Shown here piece after piece: positions 35,259 through 47,532 of a DNA stretch of 64,000 nt. Source of the DNA: Elymus sibiricus. Lineage: Eukaryota; Streptophyta; Magnoliopsida; Poales; Poaceae. How positions within the stretch are numbered: the first letter of the stretch is position 1; each line of letters starts with the position of its first letter. Position numbers and translations under genes: made by a program. The notes under the pieces are model-generated. The model had not been told where the DNA came from. It made no database searches and saw only the letters and a list, made by a program, of their open reading frames with translations. The stretch spans positions 241,043,904 to 241,107,903 of the forward strand of contig CM077674.1 in NCBI GenBank assembly GCA_039707655.1, read 5' to 3'.

Positions 35259-35657
35259 GGAAGGCGATCCAATGTTCATGCGGAGGTCGCGAAGCAGAAG
35301 GCCCCCGCGGCGAAGGAGACGATGGACGTTGACTTCGTGCTGATGTCCGAGTCCCCCATGGTGCAGGTGGACCAGCGATTCAACCTGGCGATCCTAAAGG
35401 AGAACCGGGCGGCGGAGGCTCAACTCAACACGGAGCGCGCGGATGCCGCTGCCATCGAGGCCCTCCTGCAGGCGGAACCGGATGTCGTGGTCGTGAACCG
35501 GGCAGCGGAGGCTCAACTCGACGCGGAGTGCGTGGATGCCGCTGCCATCGAGGCCCTCCTGGAGGCGGAACGGACATCGTGGACTTGAACCGGGCGGCGG
35601 AATCTCAACTCAACGCGGAGCGCGTGGATGCCGCTGCCATTGAGGCCCTCCTGCAGG
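35259..35657 (+). pseudogene. Gene-like fragment, part 2, with 93-bp coding repeats
   Basis: Continues the fragment from 5166. A frame reading through EVAKQKAPAAKET and MDVDFVLMSES leads into repeats of NRAAEAQL...DAAAIEALL. Units are 35403-35495 (93 bp), 35496-35587 (92 bp) and 35588-35657 (partial). The 1-bp loss in unit 2 shifts the frame and gives a TGA at the unit 2/3 border. The third unit is cut by the gypsy LTR at 35658. The Ala/Glu-rich heptad-like repeat suggests a coiled coil. GC-rich codons contrast with flanking elements. Family not recognised. Confidence 0.45.
35403..35657 (+). repeat. 93-bp tandem repeat, about 2.75 copies
   Basis: Each unit begins AACCGGGC(G/A)GCGGA and contains GATGCCGCTGCCAT and GAGGCCCTCCTG. 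Units 1 and 2 differ at several bases and one indel; unit 3 is truncated. Confidence 0.9.
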
Positions 35658-36521
35658 TGATACATCTCCAACGTATCTGTAATTTTTGATTGTTCCATGC
35701 TATTATAGTATCAATCTTGGATGTTTTATATGCAATAATATGCTATTTTATATCATTTTTTGGGACTAACCTATTAACCTAGTGCCCAGTGCCAGTTGTT
35801 GTTTTCTGCTTGTTTTTGGTTTTTCAGGAAATCAGTACCAAACGAAGTCCAAATGCCACGAAACTTTTTGACGATTTTTTTCTGGACAAAAGAGACCCTG
35901 GAAGCTTCAGGAGGAGGCCAGAAGCCTCACGAGGAGATGACAAGGCAACAGGGCACGGCCCTAGGGGGCGCCCTGATGCCTTGTGGGCCCCTCGTGGCTC
36001 CGTTTGACCTAATTCCACTTCTATAAATTCTCAAATATTTGGAAACCAACAAAGAGCCACCACAAATAACTTTTCCACTGCCGCAAGCCTCTGTTCTTCC
36101 GCGGTCCCATCTGGAGGCCTTTTCCGGTACTCTGTCGGAGGGTGAATCGATCACGGAGGGCTTCTACATCAACCTTGCTGCCCTTCCGATGATGTGTGAG
36201 TAGTTTACCACAGACCTAAGAGTCCATAGCTAGTAGCTAGATGACTTCTTCTCTCTCTTTGATCTTCAATACAATGTTCTCCTCAATCTCCTTGGAGTTC
36301 TATTCAATGTAATCTTCTTTTGCGGTGTGTTTGTTGGGATCCGACGAATTGTGGGTTTATGATCAGATCATTCATGAGAAATATTTGAGTCTTTTCTGAA
36401 CTTATTTATGCATGATTGTTATAGCTTTGTATTTCTCTCCGATCTATCCATTTGGTTTGGCCAACTAGATTGATTTATCTTGCAATGGGAGAGGTGCTTT
36501 GTGATGGGTTCAATCTTGCGG
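35658..36521 (+). mobile_element. Truncated gypsy LTR (Fatima/Sabrina/WHAM-like)
   Basis: Starts TGATACATCTCCAACGTATC and is collinear with the LTR at 60860-62412 as far as CAATCTTGCGGTG, where LTR X begins. The rest of this LTR and its element are absent on the other side of X. TATA (TATAAAT) at 36022-36028. Confidence 0.8.
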
Positions 36522-38846
36522 TGACGATCTATGGGATCGAGAGGATCCCTTTGCGGTTCTGCTGTGTGATCAATGTGCTACGAAGAGCAGGGCTAATAGA
36601 TGTAAGAACAAGCAATGATTTATCCAGGTTCGGGCCGCTGTGAGCGTAAAACTCTACTCCTGCTTTGGTGGTTTGATTGTGTATGAGCTCAAGGTTACAA
36701 GGAGCGCAGCTTGCCGGCAAGGTGCGTGGGAAGTGCAGCTACAATGCGTAATTGAACTAGGAGTCGACCGTTCTAACTGCAGCCCTGGGCCTCCTTTTAT
36801 AGGCTAAAGGGGTTACCACAATGGCTAATACGGTCATTACAGGGAGTGAACAGTGCTTGCACCGTCACCAAGTCTATCTCCTAATGGGGTAGGACAAGCA
36901 CATTAAATGCATCGTTAGGTGCTACGCTGGGGAGGTGAGGCCTTGGCGAAAAGATCCGTTCAACTACTCAGCCGGCCTCCTGCTATCTCGACATGTCCCA
37001 GGGACGGGTGTCATTAAAGTTAATCCTTGCGTGGCATGCTGACACGTGCCTTGGCCAGCTATTTTGACTGCCTGCCCGCTCGACACCTATCATACGTGCT
37101 TATCTAGTTGATGATGAGGTGGAGCGGTAATAGGACAGACATAGCCTACTGGCACAGAGCTTGCTGGGTCTTTGCTTGCTGGCAAGGAGCTCGCCGGCAA
37201 CCAGAGTCTTGGTCTTCACCTTGCCGGTATGGAGCTTGCCGGCAAGGGTAATCTTGATCTTCGGTACTAGAATAGTACTTCTCGATGACCTGCCTGGAGG
37301 TCTTCTTCACGATCTTGTCAATCTAAGTCTTGAGTCTTGACGGTAGCAACCCTCTGATAACCCACAAGTACAGGGGATCGCTACAGTCTTTGAGGGTAGT
37401 ATTTCACCCAAATTTATTGATTCGACACAAGGAGAGCCAAAGAATATTTGTGAGTATTAGCAGTTGAGTTGTCAATTCAACCACACCTGGAGAACTAAAT
37501 ATCTACAGCAAAGTGTTTATAGCATAGTAGTATGATAATTTTGATAGTAGTAGTAACAGTAGCAACAGTAATAGTAACAATTTTGTAGTGATTGTAACAG
37601 CAGCAATAGCAAAGTAACTTAGCAAAGATCAATATGTGAAAAGCGTAGGCATTGGATCAGTGATGGATAATTATGTTGGATGACATTCATCATATAACAG
37701 TCACAACCTAGAGTGATACACAATAGCTCCAATTCATCAATGTAATGTAGGCATGTATTTCGTATATAGTCATACATGCTTATAGTAAGAACTTCCATGA
37801 CATCTTTTGTCCTACCCTCCCGTGGCAGCGGGGTCCTTAAGGAAACTAAGGGATATTAAGGCCTCCTTTTAATAGAGAACTGGAACAAAGCATTAGCACT
37901 TAGTGAATACATGAACTCCTCAAACTACGGTAATCACCGAAAAGAATCCCAATTATTGTCGCCTTGGGGTATGCGGATCATAACACGTAATAGGTGCATA
38001 CAACTTGCAAGATAGGATCAAGAACACAAATATATTCATGAAAACATAAAGGGTTCAGATCTGAAATCATGGCACTCGGGCCCTAGTGACAAGCATTAAG
38101 CATAGCAAAGTCATAGCAACATCAATCTCAGAACATAGTGGATACTAGGGATCAAAACCCTAACAAATTGTCTCGATTACATGATAAATTTCATCCAACC
38201 CATCACCGTCCAGCAAGCCTAAGGAGAAATTACTCATGCCCGGTGGTGAGCATCATGAAATTGGTGATGGAGGATGGTTGATGATGACGATGGCGATGAA
38301 TCCCCCTCTCCGGAGCCCCGAACGGACTACAGATCAGCCCTCCCGATGAAGAACAGGAGGTGGCAGCGGCTCCATATCGTAAAACACGATGAAACTTCTT
38401 CTCCTATTTTTTCTTAGGGAAACTGAATTTATAGCGTTGGAATTAGGTCAGACGGCCGCCTGTGGGCCCCATAAGGCATCAGGGCGCGCCCTAGGGGGGT
38501 CGCGCCCTGTTGCCTTGTGGGCAACAGGTGGACCCTCTTCTGTTGATTCTTGCACCAGTAATTTTTATTTATTCCATAAAAATTCTCCAAAAAGCTTCGT
38601 CCAATTCCGAGAACTTTGATTTCTGCACAAAAACAACACCATGGTAGTTCCGCTGAAAATAGCGTCTGTCCAGGTTAGTTTCATTCAAATCATGCAAATT
38701 AGAGTCCAAAACAAGAGCAAAAGTGTTTGGAAAAGTAGATACGACGAAGACGTATCACCCTCCGGTAAGCCCTTGCCGTCAGGAAGGCTACAACTTCCTG
38801 TGCACAAGTCAGGGTACGAAGGGACACATGTCTTAGTACACCAACA
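36522..38846 (-). mobile_element. LTR 'X', with nested solo LTR and unmatched flanks
   Basis: On the minus strand it starts TGTTGGTGTACTAAGACATG and ends at 36522 (plus-strand TGACGATCTATGG). It is collinear with the partial LTR at 63496. Without the insertion at 37355-38757 and its 5-bp duplication it is about 917 bp. The flanks TGCGG and CTGAT do not match. The left neighbour is a gypsy LTR, the right neighbour the interior of A-prime. TATA on the minus strand near 36795-36801. The palindrome CTTGCCGGCAAG occurs at 36710 and 37235. Confidence 0.75.
37355..38757 (-). mobile_element. Solo LTR, same family as 1099-2492
   Basis: On the minus strand TGATACGTCTTCGTCGTATC to GTGGGTTATCA. Perfect duplications CCCTC lie at 37350-37354 and 38758-38762. 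TATA (minus strand) at 38425-38433. It is collinear with 1099-2492. Confidence 0.93.
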
Positions 38847-40682
38847 CTGATAGTCTCATTGTTCTCTTGAACAGGCGATGATACCACATCGTGTGTGATC
38901 TGAGGAAGGACTTCATCATCATTTGTAGTCACATTGGTGTCAGTACCAATGTCTTCAGCTGTAGTGGGGTCAACAGCTGGAATCTCTTTAGTGATAGGAA
39001 CCTCTGTGGAAGCAGGTTCATGCACAATGATTCTTCTTTCAGTATTCGCGGAGGCAGGGGAAGCAACAGAAATAGGCGTCACAAGCAGCGGCTCTTGATG
39101 AGCAGATGGAGCGGTTGATGCTTGTGCCCTATGAGAAGCCTTTGAAGATGTTGTCTTCTGGTGCTTCTGAGAAGGAGAAGCAGCAGAGGCATCTGATTGC
39201 TTGCGCTTGTGAGCTTCGGCTTCAACTTGCTGGGTCTTCTTTCTTTCTGAAGCAATTGAGGGGGCAGATGGCTTCGGGCCAGAAAAGTTTGGCGGGAAGA
39301 TGATCTTGGGTACATCTTGCCTAGAAGCCTCAGTAGCAGGTGTGACTGGCTTCTTCTTCTTCTTCTTCTTGATCAGCCTTGGATCAAGAGCTGGGCGGCC
39401 AAGTGATTTTCTCTTTAAGCCCTCACTGTGAGCTTGCACAGTCTTCTCAGCATATTTCTTGAGGTGATCTCTAGCGCCTTTAGCATCATCACGGCGTCTC
39501 TGAAACTCTTCTTTTAGTTCAGACATCATTTTCTTGAAGCCCTTGATTTATTTGACACTGAATTTCTCAACATGCTTCTTGAAAAGCTTCTTCTCATGTT
39601 GTATCTTGTTCTTCTGTTCAATGACTCTCTGAACAACAGCCATTTCTTGTGCAACAAAACCTTAAAATGTGACGCTGATGTCAATGGGCAGTTGTAGATC
39701 ATCAAGAGACAGAGAGGGATCTTGAAACCATTCATCAATAAAATTGTTCAGTATATCAGCATCGAACAGAGGCAGGTCCTTGAAGATATCAGCCTCTTCC
39801 TGCTTCTTCTTGATAAGCTGTTCAAGAGCACCATCATTGAATTCATCATCAGAAAGATTAATGATGTCTTCATCATCTCGCAAAGTACTGGTAGGTTCAG
39901 GGCCGCGCCCTGCAGATTTCTTTGTCTTCGAAGAGTTGCGAGACATATCTTCAGAGTGTACACTGGATTCAGGAGGTGCAGATCTCACAGGCTTCACCTT
40001 TGAAGCTTTTGGTGCTGCAGCGGCCTTTGAAACTTGTGCAGCTTTAGCCTTTGAAGCTTTTGGCTTGCGTTGAGCTTGGGTGAGGAAGGAGCAATATCTT
40101 CAACATGAGCTTCTCCTCGAGCGGCAGTAGCAGCAGTACGAAGAGCATTTAGATGCTCTATGTACGCCTGAAGACTATCCCATGGTCCAGTCAAATTTGG
40201 ATTAGCTTCGCGTGAGCCATCGGGCCTCGGCTCGGTAGGACCTGGATTGAAGTCAATCCCAAACTCCTTGTTCTGGTCTGCAAAACCCCTTGCAAACAGA
40301 TAGTTAGCTTCAAAGAGATCATCTTCTCGACTCCATCAAATACTGGATGGATCAGGATTTGGAGGCATGACGCCTCTGACCATGCATGGATAAAAATTCT
40401 GAGCAATGGCATCAGCCTTTGTCTTCGGTATCAACTTTCTGTATACAATATCTACCCATGGGGGCCTGACGGCATTCATGGTGGAATATTCAGGAGTGAC
40501 AAAGTGATAAAAAAACATCGTTCTGCCCAATATCTTCGAATCCATTGGACTCGGGACTTGCGCTGACCATATGTCTCTTCTGGATCAGACTTGTACTGCT
40601 CATATAGATCAGGAGGGAGGTCAAGAGCGGTGTTTGCTTGCCGTTGTCTCCCTCCCTTCTTTGAAGTACTCTAATTTGCCAT
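38847..40682 (-). pseudogene. A-prime additional ORF, 5' part
   Basis: Starts at ATG 40682 (MAN followed at once by a TAG; A reads Ser-Gly there). Blocks alignable to A are PWVDIVYRKLIPK, ADAIAQNFYPCMV, an acidic LSDDE segment, LQLPIDISVTF (where A carries element B) and a coiled-coil region. The Lys run is longer than in A because of a CTT/AAG microsatellite near 39352-39370. Multiple frameshifts and stops break it. It ends at 38847 in a VSSPVQEN segment, cut by LTR X. Confidence 0.7.
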
Positions 40683-42086
40683 TGGCTTCACAGAACTGAT
40701 TGGCTTCACTTTGCAGGTATGACAGGAACTGGCTTCAGGAGAGCCTAGATGTAGCTGTAAGAAGCAAATGAATTCAGACTATGAGAACCAAGCGACTTGG
40801 CCACGGACATGTACCTGTGAAAGAATTAGAGATGCGAGGGAAGGAGGAGAGGTCATATGCATTCTCAGAGGATTTTGAAGTAAATCAGTTTGAAGACAAT
40901 GACCTCATATTGCGAAGACATTCAGTTATCGAGAGGGGTTGGTTCAAGATTTGTACGAATTGAAAAATAGGCACAAGTGAGGAATCATATGAATCATGTA
41001 TCATAAGTGAAGTAACTTTGCAAGATATGAGATGTGAAAGACTAAAGATAAAGATTGGAAGTGAAAGAACAACTTTTGAAGATATTCAAAATTTTATCAG
41101 ATCAAATGAACGGTAAAAAGTGAACCTTTATTTACCGCATGATGAACAGACGAAGAACAGCTCAATGAGGCAGGAAGGAAGTTGAGCAATTCGATCTCCC
41201 ACGCCCTAACTTGGCAGTGGAAGAAAGCTACGGCGGTGGCGGAGTGCAGATGTCCGAAGCCGGCGTGAGTACGTCGTCAAAGGAGTCACGACAGCGAAGT
41301 GCTTCTTCTCTGGCGACGATGGAAGCTAGCGACGGCGCTAGGGTTTGCGAAGGCGAGAGCGACATGAGTGAACATCATTAATGGCTGCGGGGGTGAAGTA
41401 CTTATAAGGGACGGTTCAGTCCAGGTGAAATTATAGTTTTACCCCTGGCGATACGTATTTGCTCGACGCGTGGCATGCATGCGCAGTTTTACTGCCATGA
41501 ATTGACCCCACTACTTAGCAGTTTTGGCGGGAGGTCGTTCCGACTTCTTCGGCGGCCGGCAAAATGGATAAGGATAATAAAATGTTTTAAATATTAGTTT
41601 CAAAATCTTTGACTGACAAGGACACAGTGAAGATAATCGACACGAGTCAAGTAGAATGCATATGAAGATTTAGAGAGATTGGAAGAGATGAGCATAGAGG
41701 GGTAAAGAATTTTTTTTAACTTGAAGACATAGCTATAAGTGAATGCTGTTGAGGACAAACTCATATATATATACACTATAGGCAATGAGATCAAATAAAG
41801 TGCGAAGATAAAATTAGTGTTGAAGATAAACAAAATCAAGAAGGTAATGCAATAGATATGACGCCAAATGGAAATCTTCAAGAAAGTTTGGTGGTGGCGT
41901 TACCCACCGTATAGGAATAATTAGACCCAGACACGATGCACAATTATCGTGGCGCTCCGAAGTCAAATTCTGCATTAATATCTTCACACTTAGAGTGTAT
42001 ATCTTCATGAATTGAGGACATTCGTTGCTTCGTGTGTTGTGCACCTAAGTCATCAACAATGCATAAGCGTTAGGATGTTTGTCCAT
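40683..42086 (-). other. A-prime spacer, internal promoter and leader
   Basis: Counterpart of 12433-13849. The acceptor-like TTCTTTCACAG is conserved (plus strand CTGTGAAAGAATTAG, near 40815-40829). TATAAGTA lies at 41399-41406 on the minus strand, with a GC-rich leader between about 41190 and 41390. No coding frame. Confidence 0.55.
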
Positions 42087-43577
42087 TCACTGGACATTTG
42101 AGGATTCTAAGATATTTAGCTCACACCGCAACTTGCAAAACCTCTTCTCATCCAAAGGCTTAATGAAGATATCTGCTAGTTGATCTTCAGTGTTGACGTA
42201 AATGATGTCAATGTCTTGTTTGAGCACATGGTCACGAAGTAAATGATGTTGAATCTGAATATGCTTCGTCTTGAAGTGCTGCACAGGGTTGTGGGTGATC
42301 TTGATTGCACTCTCATTGTCACAGAATAGAGGTACCTTCTTCTTGTTGATGCCGTAGTCCTTCAGGGTTTGCTTCATCCAGAGAAGCTGAGCACAGCAGG
42401 ATCCAGCAGCAATGTATCCAGCTTCAGCAATGGAGAGTGATACACAGTTCTACTTCTTTGAAGACCAACGTACAAGTGAACGGCCAAGAAAGTGACAAGT
42501 GCCTGATGTAGACTTGCGATCCACCTTGTAACCAGCATAGTCAGCATCTGAGAATCCAACCAGATCAAACTCTGAGCCCTTTGGATACCATAATCCTAGC
42601 GTTGGGGTGTGAGCCAAATATCAAAGTATTCACTTCACCGTGAGGTGATGCGATTCCTTAGGTGCCGCTTGGAATCGGGCACACATGCAAACGCTAAGCA
42701 TTATATCTGGCCTAGATGCACATAAGTACAATAAAGAACCAATCATGGAGTGGTATACCTTTTGATCGAACTCTTTACCATTGTCGTCGGAGCTTAGATG
42801 ACCATTGGTTGGCATTGGCATCTTGTAACCCTTGCAATCTTGCATACCAAGCTTCTTTAAACAATCTTTGAGGTACTTCTCTTGTGAGATGAAGATGCCA
42901 TTGCGTTGTTGCCGAATTTGAAGACCAAGGAAGAATTTCAGCTCTCCCATCATGGACATTTGATATTGCTCTTGCATCATATGACTGAATTCATCACTAT
43001 ATCTTTTGTTGGTGCAGCCAAAGATAATGTCATCAACATAGATTTGGCATACAAATAGTTCACCGTCATATGATTTGGTGAAGAGAGTGGGATCAAGTGA
43101 ACCGGGTTTGAAGCCTTTGCTTTTCAGGAATTCCTTGAGTGTGCCATACCAGGCTCGTGGAGCTTGTTTGAGGCCATACAACGCCTTGTTGAGCCTATAG
43201 ACCTTGTCAGGGTGTTTGGGATCTTCAAACCCAGGTGGTTGAGCAACATAGACTTCCTCTTCAATCTTGCCATTGAGAAAGGTACTCTTCACATCCATTT
43301 GATATAATAGGATATCATGATGATTGGTGTAAGCAAGAAGTATGCGGATGGCTTCAAGCCTAGCCACTGGAGCAAAGGTTTCATCGAAGTCAATCCCTTC
43401 CACTTGAGTGTAACCTTGAGCAACAAGACGGGCTTTGTTTCTAACAACTTGACCATGTTCATCTTGCTTGTTGCGGTAGATCCATTTGGTTCCAATGATG
43501 TTGTGCTTGAGAGGGTCAGGATGCTTGACGAGTTCCCACACATTGTTGAGTTCAAATTGCTGAAGCTCTTCTTGCAT
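42087..43577 (-). pseudogene. pol: A-prime reverse transcriptase and RNase H, broken
   Basis: A frame of about 315 codons from 43577 contains [55 protein letters not shown] and [12 protein letters not shown], better preserved than in A. It breaks near 42630. RNase H continues in other frames to the stop at 42087-42089 with DNESAIKITHNP and QLADIFIKPLDEKRF. The catalytic YVDD is intact. Confidence 0.9.
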
Positions 43578-44314
43578 AGCTTGAATCCATTCTGATTCCC
43601 TGAAGGCTGATCATTGTCTTCACGCTGAATAGGAGCAATGATGGAGACAAAAGCGAAATGCCCACAAAAGTTTGCCAGATGTGTGGCCCTAGAGCGAGTG
43701 AGAGGGCCTGGTGCATTGATGTTGTCAAGTATCTTCTTGATCTGAACTTCATTTGCCACATGAGGATGAACAGGGCGAAGACTTTGTTGTTGCTGAGCAT
43801 TATCTTCAGAAGCATTGTCTTCAGGCTCAGCATTATCTTCAGGCTGATCATTGTCTTCAAGCTGAACAGGAGCATGTATCACGACCTCTTCATCTCCAGG
43901 TTCCTCGGTGGGTATTATATCTCTAGTACCCATAAGCTTGATAGATTCGCTAGGAGGAAGTTCATCTAGTACATGTGGCAGATGCTCTCTTTGCGAGCCA
44001 TTAGTATCATCGAAGCGCACATCTACAGTTTCAACCATTTTATGGTGAAAGAGGTTGAAGACTTTGTAGGTGTGCGAATCCTTTCCATAGCGAAGCATAA
44101 AACCCTCATGTGCTTTCGGTGCAAATTTGGAAGTGTGATGTGGATCTCGTATCCAGCACCTAGCACCAAAGACTTTGGAATAATTTACATTTGGCTTCTT
44201 ACCAGTGATTAATTCATAAGATATTTTCTTGAAGAACTTGTGAAGATATACTCTGTTGATGATGTGGCATGCAGTATCAATGGCTTCAGGACACCACTTG
44301 CATAGTGTCTTGTA
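43578..44314 (-). pseudogene. int: A-prime integrase C-terminal part and linker
   Basis: Resumes after the solo LTR with CPEAIDTACHIINR, then GARCWIRDP, KMVETVDVRFDD and an acidic EDN repeat linker with four EDN units, one more than A. It keeps the 17 bp that A lost. The segment is separated from the core (46311-46997) by the BARE-like LTR. Confidence 0.85.
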
Positions 44315-46305
44315 TGTAGGGGAACGCGACAGAAAACAAAAAAATTCCGCACTACGAACATGCCCAGGATCACTATGGAGAGGCATACAAGGTTTGATCT
44401 GATCGTTACCGACTCGTGGCGCAGCGGAAGTAGAGTCGATGTAGATCCCCGTAGCTAGGATTTACAACCTCCCAACCACGAGGATGTACTCCCTCGTCTG
44501 CCCCTCGGACAGCCCTCCAGGAGGTGGTCGGACAGTCCCCCGGACGATGTCACAGACAGCCCTTCGAGAGGACCCTCGAAACTCGGACAACTCGGATAGC
44601 CCTTCGGGAGGACCCTCGAACAGCCCCTCGGGCAAAAAGATCGAACCTACGACCTCTCTACGGGGTTGCACACATACGATGTCAGCTATCCGACAGGGCT
44701 TCGCCGTCCAGAACTAGTTCCCACCGGAACCCAGACAGCCTTTCGGCTCTATGAAACTATTTCGCTGGGAGGGAGAGAAAAAAGCCAGAGCATGCATGGC
44801 ATTTGTGAGAGAGTTGGAGTGTGTGTGGAGAGCTCATCTCCACCTCTATTTATAGGAAAACCAAGGGGTAGGGTGGCACTTGAAAAACCCAAAATGCCCA
44901 TGCTTTATGTCCCACATAAAGGGCAAGATGGGGAGGCTTCCAAATAGTGTTGCCTGCATCACCCCCTAATAGTGTTTCCACTATTATATATAGTGTTTTC
45001 ACTATTCAGAATAGTGTTTCCACTATTCATGAAACATTTTTCTGCGACCGATTAATCCGAAAATATTTCTATAAGTCTTAGAACATTTCCAGTACCCACT
45101 AAAATAATTTTGGACGCGTTCCGAAACAATTCCGGATCAGTGATTTTCATCAGCGAAAAGCAACCAAAGCGGTTCTGGCAGATTTCCGGTTTTTTTCTCC
45201 AGAAAAATTTCAGAAGTTCCCAGAACAATTCTGGAACCCTCCAAAAAGTTCCAGGCATGTGCCGAAACCATTTTGACTTAATGGTATACTCCGAAACAAC
45301 TTTTCGGTTTTACCAAAACTATTCCGGTGTTCTCTCCGGAACTCTTCCGTTGACTTTCTCTCAGAGTCCCTGTCTAGTATTCAGCAGATAGATGACCCTT
45401 AAGCGTGTGACCCTATAGGTTCAGTGAAGTATAGACATGACTGGAACACTTTCCGATCAATGATCAATAGCGGAACCGTGGACACCCATATTGACCCCTA
45501 TACCCACACGAATAAATATTCGAGTGAACCTCCAGTTTGCCATGTGCTATTCCTGTTGCTTCGCGATATGTTACAAACACCCGAGGTGAGATTTATCGGC
45601 ATCCCCGTGGATCAACAACTTTGTCCACTATGCCAGTTACCTCGTTACTGGTTTTGTTCTCTCTTCTCGTTTCTGCGTTTCGGCATCCCTGTGATCAAAT
45701 CACATTGTATCTGGCTAGACGATGATGGATACCGTAACACCGAGAGGGCCCATAGAACATCTCTCCATTGTCGTAGAAGCAAATCCCAATCTTGAGCTAT
45801 CAAGTCCCTTGACATACTTTCCCATGAACCCATAAGCCGCCGTAATAGCCACCCAGGTACGGATGACTTTTAACAAACCCCAAAGTTCATGAAGCAAGCA
45901 TGAAGAAACTCGATACTCTCATGGTCTAAGGAATTATGCAAACATTAACTTTCTCTGTGTTATAAACCATTAACTTGTGACAAATGTATCTCATAGCATA
46001 ACATCAATTCAGGTCGATTCAACACAAGTGTTCTCCTAACAATGTGCCCTCAAAGTTACCGGCATAGACATGCCCATGATTAGGAAAACGTAATCATCAT
46101 GCAACACTTGAGCTAGTCTTAGAGGCTTGACTAGGAATACATTTTACTGTTTATTATTCCACACGTGCACATGGGTTTTCCTCAGAGCCTTTATGGATAT
46201 ACGGGCTCAGGAACCACAACAGTTATAGCATGGAACATAAACTTAATTAGGAACATGGGGATAAATAATAACATTTATTATTACCTCTAGGGCATATCTC
46301 CTACA
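44315..46305 (-). mobile_element. Solo LTR, BARE/Angela-like copia, reversed
   Basis: On the minus strand TGTAGGAGATATGCCCTAGA to TCGCGTTCCCCTACA, 1991 bp. Perfect duplications TTGTA at 44310-44314 and 46306-46310. The start closely resembles the Triticeae BARE/Angela/WIS LTR (ATATGCCCTAGAGG). TATA (TATAAATAG on the minus strand) at 44845-44853. No coding sequence. It lies inside A-prime's integrase. Confidence 0.92.
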
Positions 46306-46310
46306 TTGTA

Positions 46311-46997
46311 TTCATCAAGCATAGTGCGAGCCATCTCAATGAGAGTCCGATTCTTGCGCTCCATGACGCCATTCTGTTGAGGAGTGTATGGAGCGGATAG
46401 CTCATGAGTGATGCCAAGGACGTCAAGATAGGTGTCAAGCCCAGTGTTCTTGAACTCGGTGCCATTGTCACTCCTGATGTGCTTGATCTTGACACCATAA
46501 TTGGTCATGGCACGGTTGGCGAACCACCTGAAGACATCCTGCACTTCATTCTTATATTGGATTATGTGCACCCAGGTATATCTAGAATAATCATCAACAA
46601 TCACGAAGCCATATAAATGTGCAGAAGTAGTAAGAGTAGAGTAATGAGTAGGGCCGAATAAGTCCATGTGTAGCAGCTCGAAGGGACGAGTAGTCATCAT
46701 GATTGTCTTCCAGGGGTGTTTCACCCTAGTCATCTTCCCAGCTTCATAGGCACCACATAGGTGATCCTTCTTGAACTTGACGCCCTCGATCCCAATGATG
46801 TGCTTCTTCTTCACAAGGGTGTGCAAGTTCCTCATGCCAGCATGTCCTAGCCGCCGATGCCAAAGCCAGCACTCTGAAGCTTTTGCTAGGAGACATGTGG
46901 AAAGCTGTGGGCCAGAGGAAAAATCTACCATGTACAAGTCACCTTTTCGATAACCTTCGAAGAAATGAGATTTGTCAGAAGCCATTAGCACAAGACA
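46311..46997 (-). pseudogene. int: A-prime integrase, zinc-binding and core part
   Basis: The open frame contains the HHCC region LWHRRLGHAGM ... HLCGAYEAGK and the DDE residues in LLHMDLFGP, IRSDNGTEFKN and NGVMERKNRTL. The second Cys of the zinc motif is Tyr here (CGAY against CGAC in A), which would weaken zinc binding. It ends at DEY where the BARE-like LTR entered. Confidence 0.88.
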
Positions 46998-47532
46998 TCA
47001 AAATTTGCCAAAGATGACAATCATATCAAGATCACAAAGCATTGAGACTGACATGAGGTTGGAACCAAGGTATTCGACAAGCATCACTTTATCCATGTGC
47101 CGATCCTTTGCGATAGCAACCCTACCTAGACCCAATACCTTGCTTTTCCCAGTGTCAGCAAATGTGATGTGAGTTTGTGAAGATGGCCGAAGCATAGAGT
47201 CCATGAGTAAGCTTCGATCGCCAGTCATATGGTTAGTGCAGCCACTGTCCAGGATCCAATCAGTAGCTTTCATATGAGTACCCTACAGTGCAGTTAGTAG
47301 GATAGGTTTCACCAAGACAATTGTGAAGAGCAAACATTTGACGATGAAGACTTTCAGAGAATGTAAGTTTCTTGGAGGATATAGTAGGACGATCATCAAG
47401 AAATCCATGGACAAAATAAATGGTAAGACCATTTGGACATTTTATCTTGCATCCAACAAGATTTTTCAGGTCCCCAGCATTGTCTTCAGAACCCAATGCA
47501 TTTTGGCTGGAGACCCGACCCTGCAAGAGAAA
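46998..47532 (-). pseudogene. pro: A-prime gag-pro linker and protease
   Basis: Linker frame from 47526 to the TGA at 47260-47262; protease in the +1 frame from 47273 with WILDSGCTNHMTGDR. Spacing between gag stop, linker and protease is the same as in A (253 nt between equivalent codons). A CTCTTGCAG acceptor-like sequence (plus strand CTGCAAGAG at 47521) follows the gag stop. Confidence 0.85.

Noticed and set aside
36522..38846. LTR X as a simple solo-LTR insertion
   Set aside because: Flanks do not match and the sequences on the two sides belong to different elements.
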